Shown in pieces: positions 33,090 through 45,514 of a stretch of 64,000 nt of DNA. The notes under the pieces are model-generated. The model ran no database searches. It was not told the origin of the DNA and saw only the letters and a list, made by a program, of their open reading frames with translations. The DNA is from Sternotherus odoratus (Eukaryota > Chordata > Testudines > Kinosternidae): contig JAVMKO010000005.1 in NCBI GenBank assembly GCA_032164245.1, positions 39,894,133-39,958,132 on the forward strand, given 5' to 3'. How positions within the stretch are numbered: position 1 is the first letter of the stretch; each line of letters opens with the position of its first letter. Made by a program: the position numbers and the translations under genes.

Positions 33090-33168
33090 ACCGCAATAAG
33101 TTGACCTAAGCTACGTCAACTCCAGCTATGTTATTCATGTAGCTGGAGTAGTGTTACTTAGGCCGACT
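33090..33168. repeat. Palindromic MITE fragment
   Basis: An inverted repeat links AAGTTGACCTAAGCTACGTC and the region ending ACTTAGGCCGACTTA. The centre is ACTCCAGCTATGT against ATGTAGCTGGAGT. No ends with target duplication can be defined. Confidence 0.5.
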
Positions 33169-33361
33169 TACTGCGGTTGGTAGACAAAAGCATTAAAAAT
33201 AGTATATATACATTCATACACCAGAACAAAACTACATCTTAGATATCACCAAACCAAATGGTCACTATAGAAATTTAAACACTTACTGTGCACTATGAAA
33301 ACCAAAGTTTGGGGAAGACAGAGGAATGTTTTACACTAGCATTTAGTAACAAGAGAACCAC

Positions 33362-33625
33362 ACTTAGGACTTTCCTACACTGGGATATTTACCAGCATAC
33401 TGCTACAGTTATACCTATATAGCTCTTTGTACAGCTATTGTTATTCTGGAATAAGAGTGAGCTTTTCCAGTTTAGTGTACATTGCTCTGAAAGTGGTTTA
33501 ACCTAAACCAGAAAAACAGCATTAACTCTGAAATGGAAGTGTCTACACAGGTAGATATAGAGTAGCAGCACAGTTGTACCATTATAATTATGCCAGCATA
33601 TTTCTTGGTATAGACCAAATCTCAG
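33362..33625. mobile_element. Possible non-autonomous DNA transposon
   Basis: The ends ACTTAGGACTTTCCTACACT and GGTATAGACCAAATCTCAGT are weakly inverted relative to each other, about 60 percent. The interior is non-coding. No target duplication was found. Confidence 0.35.
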
Positions 33626-34184
33626 TATAAAAGAAGCTAGTCAAGGAGTTTTCCAGATGTTATCATTTTCCTGAACTTAGTCTCCAGAAAAGATATTGTT
33701 TTGCCAGTAGATTTGGAAAAACCACAAACTCATCAACAACACAGAAAAGTAAGTCTAAAACTGAGGAAACACAGGAAAGAGGGAAAATTTACTTACAGAC
33801 CTCCAGGCTGTTCAATAGCCTCCAAATGGAGTATTAATTATCTTACTATGAATCCTAAATCATTTTCCTGGGCCAGGAGTGTATACAAATGCATCCAAAG
33901 AGATGTGACACTTATAAGGTTACATAATCTATATATTTTGTGCCATTTCAGATTTAACTATTAGTAGAAATAACCTTCACTTACAGAGGAAGTTTCCCCA
34001 GTTACAACCAACACTCCTGGCTCCAAGACAAGACATGGATGTCAACCTGCATCAATGGAACTTCCCTGTGTTGCCCAGTTAAGGGAATATCCTCTTTACC
34101 TTGGACCACACTAGTTTGTAATCACATTTATATAAGCTCCTAGACTGAGGACATAGCTAAACAGGATATCTTCCCTCCTGAGAC

Positions 34185-35325
34185 TTGGCCCCCGTCTTCT
34201 CTACAGCACTAAGTCGATTTTCCTTAAGTCGATTTTTTTCGAAAATGGACTTAGTGCATCCCCACATAGGACAGCAACTTCGTGTCTGTCCTTAAAACTT
34301 TTGCAGGGGTCAACAGAGGGAGTGTTGCACTGTGGGTAAGTATCCCACAGTGCGGGGAGTCCCCAGCTGTCACTGCCTTTCGGGGAAGCCAGGCACTCCC
34401 CAGGGGACTAGTCCCAGTCCGAGCAGCTCTGCGGACCCACCCCTCCCCCGCCCGATCAGCCCCGTGAACACACACCCCCGCCTGCCCCAGCAGCCCCGCG
34501 AACCCCCCGCCTGCCCGATCAGCCCTGCGCCGGACCCCCCGCCCACCCGATCAGCCCCGCGCCGGACCCCCCGCCCACCCGATCAGCCCCACAAAACACC
34601 CCCCCACCCCCCGCGCCCGGCGGAGCAGCACCGCGCCGGCTTCCACCCCTCCCCCCGCTCGGGTGGGCGGGGGGGGGGGGTCGCCGGGCTGCTCTGGCGG
34701 GCAGAGGGTCCGGCGCGTGGCTGATCGGGCGGGCGGGGGGTTCGCGGGGCTGCTGGGGCAGGCGGGGGGGTTCACGGGGCTCATCGGGCGGGCGGGGGGT
34801 CCGACGCAGGGCTGTTCAGGCGGGCGGGGGATTCGCGGAGCTGCTGCGGCGGGCGGGGGGTCCAGTGCGTGGCTGATCGGGCAGGCGGGGGATTCGCGGG
34901 GCTGATCGGGCGGGCAGGGGGGTCCGGCGCAGGGCTGTTCGGGCGGGCGGGGGGGGCCGGCGCAGGGCTGTTCAGGCGGGCGGGGGGGGCCGGCGCAGGG
35001 CTGTTCAGGCGGGCGGGGGGGGGGCGGCGCAGGGCTGTTCAGGCGGGCGGGGGGGGGCCGGCGCAGGGCTGTTCAGGCGGGCGGGGGGTTCGCGGAGCTG
35101 CTGGGAAGGTCGGAGGCTTAACGTCACCTGCAGCCTCACTAGCTGAAAATCGACCTAGAGAGAGGTCGACTTCAGCTACGCCTCTGGTAAAGGAGGAGTT
35201 ATAAAGTCGATTTTAAGGTCCCTTAAAATCGACTTTAAGGGCATGCAAGTGAGGATGGGTACAGGCTTAAATCGACTTTAGCCTGCTAAAGTCGACTTTA
35301 AGCCCTAGTGGGGACCAGGCCTTGG
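34185..35325. mobile_element. DNA transposon with GC minisatellite core
   Basis: The outer parts repeat AAGTCGATTTT and AAAATCGACTTTAAG in both orientations (34210-34250 and 35140-35300), so the element is palindromic. CTTGG occurs at both outer edges and may be the target duplication, but this is weak. The core is a minisatellite, listed separately. Confidence 0.55.
34440..35105. repeat. GC-rich minisatellite, with units in both orientations
   Basis: On the right (about 34670-35100) the plus strand repeats GGCTGTTCAGGCGGGCGGGG with CCGGCGCAG, with a unit of roughly 34-36 bp. On the left (34480-34650) the reverse-complement units (CGATCAGCCCCGCGCCGGAC) occur. ORFs on both strands are by-products of the repeat. 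Confidence 0.8.
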
Positions 35326-36231
35326 AATACATACTGTGCGAAAGAAATTAACTCAGGAACATATCATGACAAGAGTTGAATCATGTAACAACGTTTCTAC
35401 AGGAGGACACTCCCACCTGGCTGTTTGACTACCACCTGGCATCTCTTTAGACAACTATTTGTCCAGATCTGATATGGCACCTGATTGTCTATTTGTATTT
35501 TGTATACTAGACGAGGGTCTGATTCCCATCATCTAGAAGGCAGCTGAGCAGAAGTAGTGACCTAAAGATGCTCGCTTTAACACCAACTCTTTCCAAAGAT
35601 TTGATGGGCTTTGATCTGGCGCAGGTATTTCTGATTCAAGAAAAGAGCTTCCTGTTCCCTCAGTGTAATGATGAGGAGTCTGGTCAGCACAACAAACTAT
35701 CAGAGAAATTTAAACTCAAAAGATTGGTTCACGACCCACCATCTCCAAATATATAGGAGATTGCAGAAACTTCATATTTTGGTCTACGTGTTAGATTTCA
35801 GTCTTTGGGGATGTATTACCACCATTCTCCCCATATAAACTGTGGGCTGCAGTGTACTTCACCTCCTTCCAAGGTGTCTCTTCCCTCCATTAATGAGCTT
35901 TAGCAAATTAAATGGCATTTCAACAAGGCTTCAAAAGTTAGAATTCCTTTCTTCTCCACAATAGGTACTTTAGTTTATAAAAATAGGTCAAGTTTTCCTC
36001 ATCATCCCATTTCCAAAGAGCTTTTGGTACCAAACAAGTCTATTGCTTAGTGCAGGGGTCTCCAAACTTTTCAGCCCGAGGGCCGCATTAACTATCAAAT
36101 AGCAGTTCGGGGGCCGACAACACACTCGAGGTCCAAATAAAAAAGAATCAAAACATGGATGTTGTTTTTAATTATTTATTTAATATTATTTTATTCAGTT
36201 ATTATTTAATAACACATTGATACACTACACC

Positions 36232-36325
36232 TGTTCACTACACATGAACACTACACATGAACACCTGTTCACTACACATGAACACTACACATGAACACCT
36301 GTTCACTACACATGAACACTACACA
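36232..36325. repeat. Short tandem array (CACTACACATGAACA type)
   Basis: The unit is about 34 bp, made of ACACATGAACACTACACATG plus AACACCTGTTCACT, repeated a little under three times. It abuts the 57-bp minisatellite. Confidence 0.8.
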
Positions 36326-36339
36326 TCAACCCCCCCAAC

Positions 36340-37205
36340 TGACCCACCCAGCCAGGTCTCTCCCCCCAAAACCTCCTTTCCTCCAACCCCCAACTGACCC
36401 ACCCAGCTAGGTCTCTCCCCCCAAAACCTCCTTTCCTCCAACCCCCAACTGACTCACCCAGCCAGGTCTCTCCCCCCCAAACCTCCTTTCCTCCAACCCC
36501 CAACTGACTCACCCAGCCAAGTCTCTCCCCCCCAAACCTCCTTTCCTCCAACCCCCAACTGACCCACCCAGCCAGGTCTCTCCCCCCAAACCTCCTTTCC
36601 TCCAACCCCCCCCCCCCAAATGACCCACCCAGCCAGGTCTCTCCCCCCCAAACCTCCTTTCCTCCAACCCCCCAACTGACCCACCCAGCCAGGTCTCTCC
36701 CCCCCAAACCTCCTTTCCTCCAACCCCCCACCCAAATGACCCACCCAGCCAGGTCTCTCCCCCCCAAACCTCCTTTCCTCCAACCCCCAACTGACTCACC
36801 CAGCCAAGTCTCCCCCCCCCCCAAACCTCCTTTCCTCCAACCCCCAACTGACCCACCCAGCCAGGTCTCTCCCCCCCAAACCTCCTTTCCTCCAACCCCC
36901 CCCAAATGACCCACCCAGCCAGGTCTCTCCCCCCCAAACCTCCTTTCCTCCAACCCCCCAACTGACCCACCCAGCCAGGTCTCTCCCCCCCAAACCTCCT
37001 TTCCTCCAACTCCCCCCCCCCCAAATGACCCACCAGCCAGGTCTCTCCCCCCCAAACCTCCTTTCCTCCAACCCCCCCCCCCAAATGACCCACCCAGCCA
37101 GGTCTCTCCCCCCCAAACCTCCTTTCCTCCAACCCCCCCCCAAATGACCCACCCAGCCCGGTCTCTTCCCCCCCCCCCCAACTGACCCGCTCAACCCGGT
37201 CTCTC
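36340..37205. repeat. 57-bp C-rich minisatellite, about 16 units
   Basis: The unit contains ACTGACCCACCCAGCCAGGT and AAACCTCCTTTCCTCCAA joined by C-runs. I count about 16 copies with a period near 57 bp. Units vary mainly in C-run length and in ACTGACCC against AAATGACCC or ACTGACTC. The 200-330 residue minus-strand ORFs here are the repeat translated, not genes. Confidence 0.92.
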
Positions 37206-37267
37206 CCCCCAGACCTTTTCGCCGCCTGGCAGTGGGTGGCTCCTTGTTTCGCCGCCTGTAACTGGGC

Positions 37268-37440
37268 GGCGGCAGCGGAGCACGCGGCGCGTCCCGCCCC
37301 CGTGGCTGGCGGCGGCAGCGGAGCACACGGCGCGTCCCAGCCCCGCGGCTGGTGGCGGCAGCGGAGCACGCGGCGCGTCGCGGCCGGTGGGGGCAACGGA
37401 GCACGCGGCGCGTCCCGGCCCCGCGGCTGGTGGCGGCGGC
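37268..37440. repeat. GC-rich tandem array (GCGGCAGCGGAGCACGCGGC type)
   Basis: About four units of roughly 40-45 bp repeat GCGGAGCACGCGGCGCGTCC with GGCTGGTGGCGGC. It forms the third array inside the hAT element. Confidence 0.75.
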
Positions 37441-38269
37441 CCGCACGGCGCTTCCAGGCCCCAGCGCGGAGCCGTCCCTGCGAAATTCTCAAAAGAGCCA
37501 AAAATTCTCAAAAGAGCCAAAAAGATCTCCACGGGCCGGATGAGAGGGCCTCGCGGGCCGCATCCGGCCCGCGGGCCGTAGTTTGGAGACCCCTGGCTTA
37601 GTGGCTCATACAGAAGGTAAAGACTACATGAGGACTAACATACACCAGCTCATTTTACTGTCACTAAAAAAACCAAAACCACTTTCTGTACTATATTTTC
37701 CTGTGAGAATTTCTAAAGTCTGGAAACACTTTCATAATGATTGGATGTCCAGACGCCAAATGAGATTCCTCAGTGGGAGGAGGAGGAAGAGGATATAGTC
37801 TCTCAGGCCTACATGTTTAGCTTCTGGTTTTGAAATCAAATCAGAAGCTCTCTCAAGCTTTTTTGTATGCTTGCTGCTGGGTTTGCATTCCTCAGACAAC
37901 TTCATTTTGGGGATTACAGTATATAAATCTGTGTTTTAGGCTTTGAAATAGATTCAGCTATTACCACAAAATAAGTTCTGTTCTGTCTAATCTTTTTGTT
38001 CACTTCTCCTTGCTCTGTGAGGAAATAATTTGGAATCCGAATAAACCACATTTTGTATTATATTACTCGGTTGTGCATCCTCTGTTGGGGGTTGTTTTCT
38101 TACTTCCAAGTATTAACACTCGTTCCTCATCCTGGAAATTATGCCTTCTGAGGCCAGGAATAAAATAGCGGTGGAACCTTTCCACCCTCCTCAATATTGT
38201 CTTTCACATTGAATTCACGTCTCACTATTCCGATTTCACATTTCAGGAAGTCTTCAGTTATTAGTCTAC

Positions 38270-38602
38270 TAGCAAAAATATCCAGCGTTGCTCGGGTCTG
38301 TTGGAGGGGGGGAGGAGGGAGAGAGCTGAGCGAGTGCGGGGTCCATTGGAGGGGGTATTATTACATCATAACTATGTCACAGAGAACAGCAGCTGCCCAG
38401 CTGATGTTAATGGGCTTTAAAGAATTTCACCCCTAGGGGGCGTCAGAGGTGAGATTTGAAAAAAATTCGATTCTTACCCTGATTAGGACCCTAAAGCCTA
38501 TAACTGTACCAAATTTCAAGTCTCTAGCTCAAACGGTGTGGAAGAAGTAAGGGAACGTACATACATGCACGCATACACCATTTGACTTTTATATATATAG
38601 AT
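38270..38602 (+). repeat. Interspersed repeat of uncertain class
   Basis: It starts TACTAGCAAAAATATCCAGC and GTTGCTCGGGTC. It carries GTACCAAATTTCAAGTCTCT and ends TTTTATATATATAGAT. I recognise the type as a vertebrate dispersed repeat but cannot assign the class. Confidence 0.4.
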
Positions 38603-38668
38603 AAGGTGCCACAGGACTCTGTCGCTTTTGCAGATCCAGACTAACATGGCTACCCCTCTGATTCTTCA
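38603..38668 (+). repeat. Penelope-like 3' tail fragment
   Basis: AAGGTGCCACAGGACTCTGT followed by CAGATCCAGACTAACATGGC matches the tail at 46605-46660. Confidence 0.55.
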
Positions 38669-40093
38669 ATTATCTGCCACTCACTACCTATTCTATGCCT
38701 TCACGTTTGATTCGGAAGGGTCTATGCATTTCTTTTCTGATCCAATTTCAAAGGTTTTTGCCCACCCTCTAGAACATCCCCCCCCTATTGCTCCCCACGC
38801 CCGTTTTTTTAAAGGAAGTTCCTTTCTCTCAGTCTCAATTATGTTGGTAAGTTTACCCATTTCTTACACACAGACATGTTACTGTTTTCTCTCTCCAGAT
38901 TGTTCCTGTGGAAAAGCAAGCTCACTTTCAGCAAATACGAACCTTTCTAGAATGTGAGTATTCTGTTGGTATCTCCCTCTTTTCCGGATACCCAAGGATT
39001 TTGTTTTCCATGCTCATCCAAAGGGTTGAACAAAGAATGTTTTACTCTAGAGGAGGAAAACTCTCCCCATTATAGTAAATTATCTTGCTCCAAAGCCAAG
39101 CTACACTTTATTCTTCTGACAGCTCAACACACTGCTGCAAAAGCCATAAGCAGCTCCACATTGCTCTGTAACTGACTTGCAAGGAGAGACAGCTTCTGCT
39201 TTTCAGCGGTTGGAACTGTTACCTAATTTCCCTCCCCAACCCCATTTTTTAGCTTCCCTAAACTCTATATAACAGTGAATACCTAGTGATAGCAATAGTC
39301 ATTATGCCTTATTCGTGTCATGACATCACCACATTTCCTTTTTGCCCCCCTTTTCCCTCCCTACCCCAAATCTGAGCTTATGCCTATGATATCTATGACT
39401 TAACATTCACTCTAGGCATCATCAGAGTCTTCCGCAACATGTGACTATCCCTGCTTTCACTTTTACAGCTAGTTTGGTGTTGAAGCTTAACTTCTTTGTG
39501 AGTGAAATGATGTGATTCAGGTAAAGAGACAGAGCTCTGGCTATGTGTATTAGTACATGTAATGAGTAAGGATTCTTACCATAGGCTTCTATGCAGATGG
39601 AGAGGACATGGACAGACGTAATACAGGGAGTACAGCAAACAGCATACAATATGTCACAGATGCAAAAATGGAGCGAAGAGATAAAACACAGTTATTCTCT
39701 TATTCTATAAGAGCATCCTTAGCCAGTTTAACAATAACCACAGATCTACACTAAAGAAAGAGGTTACCATTACATCATTTTAACAAGTCAGCTAGACAAG
39801 ACCTTGGAAATATTAGTCCAGTCTCAGAGAGATTGGCATCATGCTTTGTTATGGCTCAGCGTTTAATGATCAATACACCCTTTACTTTACATGGTAAATG
39901 TGTTTGGTCACACCCGGCCATATAGTTTGTCTACATACCATAATTTTTTTAAAGAATAAAAGTATTAAGAATAATCAACTTAAACAGAAAACATTGTTTC
40001 CCTAACTGTCTGTAAATAGCACAGTTAAGGCAATTTTTCCATCAACAGGAAAAGTATTTGTTATTGTTTTTTATATATACACTTTATTACACC

Positions 40094-40236
40094 AGAATCA
40101 TAGAATATCAGTGTTGGAAGGGACCTCAGGAGATCATCTAGTCCAACCCCCTGATCAAAGCAGGACCAATTCCCAATTAAATCATCTACCAGATTTTTGC
40201 CCCATATCCCTAAATGGCCCCCTCAAGGATTATTAC
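40094..40236 (-). repeat. Cry I SINE, head-truncated
   Basis: On the plus strand it reads AATCATAGAATATCAGTGTT, GGAAGGGACCTCAGGAGATC, CAGGACCAATTCCC and CCCTAAATGGCCCCCTCAAG. This is the CR1-like tail and middle of the SINE in reverse. The tRNA-like head is missing. Confidence 0.85.
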
Positions 40237-40902
40237 AGGTTAAAACTGTACCACCTCAAAATAATCAATACAATCATCATCTATTGTGTGGTCTTATTAC
40301 AGAAAAGGGAAAGGCAGCTAACTGGCCAGGTAGACCTCAACCCTTAAGATCTAAGAGTTAAGATCGCAAGTGTTCTCCATTTTCAAGCATGGCTGAGTCT
40401 CACAGGAAGTTCTTGTTGCAGGGGATGGAGGAACAGAGGCTAGAGCAAGACTCTTGAAAAGGATCCATCCCACGCTCATATGTTTCCATCCTGCCAGGAA
40501 CATCTCTGACTACCTCTCCTACCCTGCACCTTTTCCCTATACAGCTAGTTCCATTCCCCTCCTCTCACACAAGTCAGAAATTATAGAGGAAGGGAGAAGA
40601 CAGACCTCAAAGCTGCCAGCAGCAGCTTCCACCAACGGTAGAGCAAGCCACAGCCCCAGAATAGATCTGTGCTGAGACAGCTGAACCAGAGCAAGAGGTT
40701 TCCTACTCAATTGGGGAATGAGAACATCTCTAACTGCTGTCCTCTTGAGGAGTACATTTCTCCTTATGTGGTAAAGACAAACTCAGATGGAAACTAACTA
40801 GGTTATGTGGGGCTTATCAAAACACCACTATCCAACAATGCTACTGCTCTCTGGACTATCATTTATAATCAACTAGTTACCTCCAACTTAAACATGAGGA
40901 TC

Positions 40903-41149
40903 TAAGGGCTTGTCTTCACGAGGCTGCTCCGGGATCGATCTTCTGGCGATCGATTTATTGCGTCTCACTAAGACGCGATAAATCGATCGCCCGCGGCTCC
41001 CCAGTCAACTCCGGAACTCCAGCTTGCCGGGAGCCGCAAGCTGGAGTCGACGGGGGAGCGCGCCGCCGACTGCGGCGGGGATGAGCGGTAAATTGGTGGT
41101 GTCGTCCCGTCCCCCGTCCCCCCCCCCCCCCCGTGAGGAGAAGCCCTTA
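40903..41149. mobile_element. Short DNA transposon (TAAGGGCTTGTCTTCAC ends)
   Basis: The ends TAAGGGCTTGTCTTCACG and CGTGAGGAGAAGCCCTTA are imperfect inverted repeats. The interior has palindromes such as CGATCGATTTATTGCG and CGCGATAAATCGATCG. It has no coding capacity. Confidence 0.75.
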
Positions 41150-43089
41150 AGGTTAAAGGTGAAGATGTACGGTAAAATCCAGTTTTCTTGCCAAATGTCC
41201 TTGCTGTTCTGAAATATTTTTATACAGTCAGGTTATTGCCTGGAACAACAGATTTCCTCCCAATTCTGAAAATACTGTCCTCACTGAGAATGCATCTGAA
41301 GCATCATGTGACAGTCATTGCACATCTTACTGCACTTGGTAAATGGGTAACAAGAGACCGATTATATCCACAGATTTCCTTTACTGGAGAGCCCAGAAGT
41401 ACTACTAGGTGTCCAGGGATAGATGTTGCTGTATCCCTGGAATTTCTATAATCTATTAAATTACTCCCTCTCCCTCTGAATTAGAGCCCTGCATGGGACT
41501 TGAGCAGAGTCCTGCAGTGGGATTGGGATCCCGTGGGTCCCTCAGGACCCACTGCCTTAACAGCAGGAGTGAGTGGGGATGGGAGTGAGCACTGCAGGAT
41601 GGGAGCACAATTTAAAATAGTCCTGCACAGGGCTCTACTCTGAATTATTACCCATATGTTCTTAAATATGTCCATCCCTCTGGTACTCATATGCCAAAGC
41701 AGCAGCATTTGCAAACATTGTCAATTTGGCAGTAGTTTGACTTTCCCACCACAAATGAAAGCATGTTCCCTTATTTCCACACTCCTAGTTCCTGGTTTAA
41801 ATTTTTTACTGCAACTGTGCTAGCTTGTCCTGTGTTACATCACAGCTGCTTTGGAGTTGCAGGAATATCCTCTGTGCTATCTGGAGGCATCAACCTTTGA
41901 TTTTGTGACTGAAGAGCCAAACCATTCTTTTTTTCATTTCTGTTTTCAGCAGGGAAACTGCACTCTATGATATTAGAGCCAGAAGTTCAAGAAGTCTCAA
42001 GTATTGTACAGTAATTTCCTTTGTCTGTACGAGAGGGCTGCCAACTTCTGAAATTACAGCATAGTTCAGAGATAGACACTAGCAATTCATACCAAGAACT
42101 AACAGCAATTCTTGTTGCCATGCAAAGATGTAGCAAAGGTGAGCATGTTGCTAAAAACTATCCTTTTAATCCACTTTAATGCATCCCAAAGGCCTTGTCT
42201 GTCACAAAGAGGTCTTTAATCAAAGCCATCTCATCGCTAGCCTCATGGCTGAAGTCTGGTTTAAGACAGCCCTGCTAAGATATATGATCACAATGTATTA
42301 TGATGTCAGTTCAAGCCTCTATTCAGCAAAGCTTTCCCCAGAAACTATTGTCCTGTAATCCAGTGTCGGAGTTCACATTAACCTTTCACTTGCAAGATTA
42401 TAAACATCTCTTATTATGAGTTGAGAACCATCAAAGCCCACTGACTTAAAAATGATATCGAGGGCACTCGGCACCCTGAAGTATTGGTGGGTTCTTAAAC
42501 ATGTCTGCTGATTTGGAAGAAAGTTTTTCAACAAGGATCAACATGAAAACTACAGGCTTCTCTCTAACAGCACACAGTTTAGCATAGGATTTTTGCTGTA
42601 GACAGAGGGGAAAGAGTCCTAAATAAACACACACAACATAACTGAAATCACAAGTGGCAGAATGTGAGCTGATAATGGAAAAAATAATGCTATGAAACCA
42701 CCACAAACACTGAAAATTCAGTAGATACAATTTCAGTTAGTGCAGAAGAGACATTTCATTGGCAGGATCCAATCGGTAACCTAAAACAAGTCTCTCTCTA
42801 ATCTAGATTCACAGAAACTTGTACAAATTTCTATTGTGTTATACTGTAAAAGTGAATGTCACGAAAACCAGTATAATTTAAACTTGAATGACATTTACCA
42901 ATTCTCTCAGAACAATCCAGATAACTACACAGAGTATAAATAGATTTTCTCCAAAATTTTAAATAGAGGATTCCACATTTTTCCATGTCAATTAATGAAA
43001 AGGGTGAGAGAAGAACATACCATTGGCTAGGGCTACAAAATATGGACAGATGTTCCTTGTCTCTGACCCTAAGCTCCAACTCAAAAGTA

Positions 43090-43200
43090 TAGTAAAACCT
43101 TGATATAACGGACTAATTTTTTTAAATTATTAAATAACAGGACTTTCGGCTTTAACGGACACCCCCTCGCCCGAATTAGTCCGTTATATCGAGGTTTTAC
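43090..43200. mobile_element. pogo/Tigger-like MITE end (fold-back)
   Basis: This stretch reads AGTAAAACCTTGATATAACG and ends CCGTTATATCGAGGTTTTACT, a hairpin of the same family as 3931-4730. It is followed at 43203-43320 by GC-rich palindromes on GGGACCCGGGCGG, the family's core. Both together are probably one truncated element. Confidence 0.75.
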
Positions 43201-43329
43201 TTATCACGGCAGCCGGGAGCCGTCAACCCGCCCGCCCGGGTCCCAGGCTGCTGGGACCCGGGCGGCAGCTAGCAGCCCGCCCGCCCGGGTCCCCGCTGGT
43301 GGGACCCGGGCGGGAGCAGTCATGGAAAG

Positions 43330-43395
43330 CAGCCTGCGAATGACATTATAAATGTCCAAATGGCCCTTGACAGAAAAAAGGTTCCCCACCCCTGA
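43330..43395. mobile_element. hAT right-end fragment
   Basis: AATGGCCCTTGACAGAAAAA followed by GGTTCCCCACCCCTG is a hAT-type right terminus, joined directly to a Cry I SINE. Confidence 0.5.
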
Positions 43396-43529
43396 TCTAG
43401 TCCAACCCACTGCTCAAAGCAGGACCAATCCCTATTTTTTCCCCATATCCCTAAATGGCCCCCTCAAGGATTGAACTCACAACCCTGGGTTTAGCAGGCC
43501 AATGCTCAAACCACTGGGCTATCCCTCCC
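43396..43529 (-). repeat. Cry I / tortoise Pol III SINE
   Basis: On the minus strand: GGGATAGCCCAGTGGTTTGA (box A), GCCTGCTAAACCCAGGGTTG, GTGAGTTCAATCC (box B), GAGGGGGCCATTTAGGGATA and GGTTGGACTAGATCA. This is the best copy in the window and the strongest sign of a cryptodiran turtle. The CR1-like 3' end is cut short. Confidence 0.92.
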
Positions 43530-45162
43530 CTGGGGGAGGGACAGACACAATTTTAAACAAACAATTTAATACTGGTACACAGCAATGATGATTGTGAAGC
43601 TTGGCTGAGGTGGTGAAGTCAGAGGATAGGATATTTCCCAGGTAATGCCTTACTGCTAAATGATGAACTAGCAACTGGCTGAGCCCTCAAGGGTTTACTC
43701 ATTGTTAATGTAGCCTCACACTTTGCAAGACAGACGGAATGAAGGGAGGGGGGAGAGAGCATAGCAGACAGAGAGACACACCCTGTGTGTGAGAGAGGAG
43801 AAAGAGGTGCATTTCCTCTTTAAGTATGCTGATCCCAGTTTTAAGTACACTGCCTTGTTAATTAGATCAGCAAGCTGAGACCAGAATCTCCCTCTGCCAT
43901 TATGATGCGTCTCCCCTGCTCAATGGAAGATGGGTAAGCGGGGTGCAGGAGTAGGGGGAAGAGGGACACCTGATATTAGCCCCCTTCTTCCCCCTTTTCT
44001 CCCCCCCAGCATAGCAAACAGAGGCTTGGGGAGCACCTCCAAGGCAGAGGGCAGGAGCAGCACATGGCAGTGTAGGAAGGGACAGCTGAACTTCCGGCAA
44101 TGATAGCCTGCTGGGCAGCTGCTATACAGGGAACTTAGGGGAGCAGGGAGCTAATAGAATAGGGGGAGCTACTAAGGGGGCTGCAAGTCTACCCTGGTTC
44201 CAAGGCCCCACCAGCTAGCTGCAACGAGCTGCTCTTCCTGCATGGAGCAGACAAAGCAGGCAGCTGCCAAACAATGTTAGAAGGGAGCCTTGCAGAACTT
44301 TAAATGAGCATGTTCCCTAATTGATCACAATGTAACAACTAAACAACGTTAACTGGGATGACTTTAGGTGAGGAGTTCATGTACCCCAAATATTATATGT
44401 GATAACACTTACAGTTATCAACCTTGAGTATTGCTGAGGGAAAAAAGCAAGGTTTTCAACAGACAAAAATGCAAAAGCATAATAAACCAAACTTTTTTCA
44501 GTTCTACTTGTAAATAGATACATTTTAGAGAAAGCACTCAGAAAGTGAAATGCTAGATAAGGACTGAAAATTACGCACCTAGTCACAAAACAGTGATGGT
44601 CCAGACCGCAAACCTACTTAACTTGTAGATTTTGACTCTACTCGCCAGCAATCCCCCCGCCACCCCATCTTTGGCCTTTTTGACTAACCAATATTTGTAA
44701 AGTTTTCATTTCCTGCCAGGGTGAATTTGATTTACAATAGGGTTGAGATCTGTTATTTCTCACCTCAGTATATTCTTTTATTTATTTATTTAAAACCAGT
44801 TTTGCTGTTAGCAAGCATGTTATCTCTGGAGACACAATCCACAGTTAGAAAACTGCAAAACTAAGCCTCTCCAATGGTATCTTCTAGATAGAAAGATTAA
44901 TTTAGAAGATAATCTACACAGAAGCCTTTGGAACCCCATAAGATTGAGTCCCTAATCCATGAACTAGTGGAACTCATTTACAAAACTTTTCTTATCCATT
45001 ACATGAATATATTGTCTCATACTATAGAATTAGAATTTATAATCACTATTCCATGAGGAGATATCTTTGAACTATAATGTATCTTAATTAAAAACTATCT
45101 TTAGATAGGTTTTTTCCTCAAAAAGCATTTTATCAAAAAAATTAAATTTAAATTTAAAAATA

Positions 45163-45514
45163 CAGTAAAACCTCCATTTAACGGACTAATTCGGGCGAGG
45201 GGGTGTCCGTTAAATCAAAAAGTCCGTTATTTAATAATAATAAAAAAAGAGCTGTAGGAGCAGCAGCCTGCCCGCCACAGGGTCGGGGCGGCAGCTCCGC
45301 AGCCCGCCCGCTGCTGGGACCCGGGCGGCTGCCGGGAGCAGTCAGCCAGCCCGCCCAGGTCCCGGCTGCTGGGACCCGGGCGGCAGCCGGGAGCCGACCG
45401 CCAGCCCGCCAGCCTGCCAGAAATGAATCAGGAATGCATCAGACTTGCTCAGAAATTTTGTCCGTTGCATCCGAAGTCCGTTAAATCGAGGTCCGTTAAA
45501 TCGAGGGTTTACTG
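45163..45514. mobile_element. pogo/Tigger-like MITE with GC core
   Basis: TA flanks the element (45161-45162 and 45515-45516). The ends are CAGTAAAACCTCCATTTAAC and GTTAAATCGAGGGTTTACTG. It is the same family as 3931-4730, in the opposite orientation. The core has GGGACCCGGGCGG palindromes. Confidence 0.88.

Larger units (their letters stand above)
36053..37595. mobile_element. hAT element carrying three tandem-repeat arrays
   Basis: The left end is CAGGGGTCTCCAAACTTTTC and the right end is GCCGTAGTTTGGAGACCCCTG, with an exact 8-bp target duplication GCTTAGTG (36045-36052 and 37596-37603). The 1543-bp interior has no transposase. It is filled by an array at 36232-36325, a long minisatellite at 36340-37205 and a GC-rich array at 37268-37440. 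Confidence 0.92.

Noticed and set aside
34332..35204. Pro/Arg- and Gly-rich ORFs
   Set aside because: They are by-products of the GC minisatellite. No initiator context or conserved domain is visible.
36306..37501. Minus-strand ORFs of 216-330 residues
   Set aside because: They translate the 57-bp minisatellite and the GC-rich array. The repeats in the peptide follow the DNA period, and several frames are open at once.
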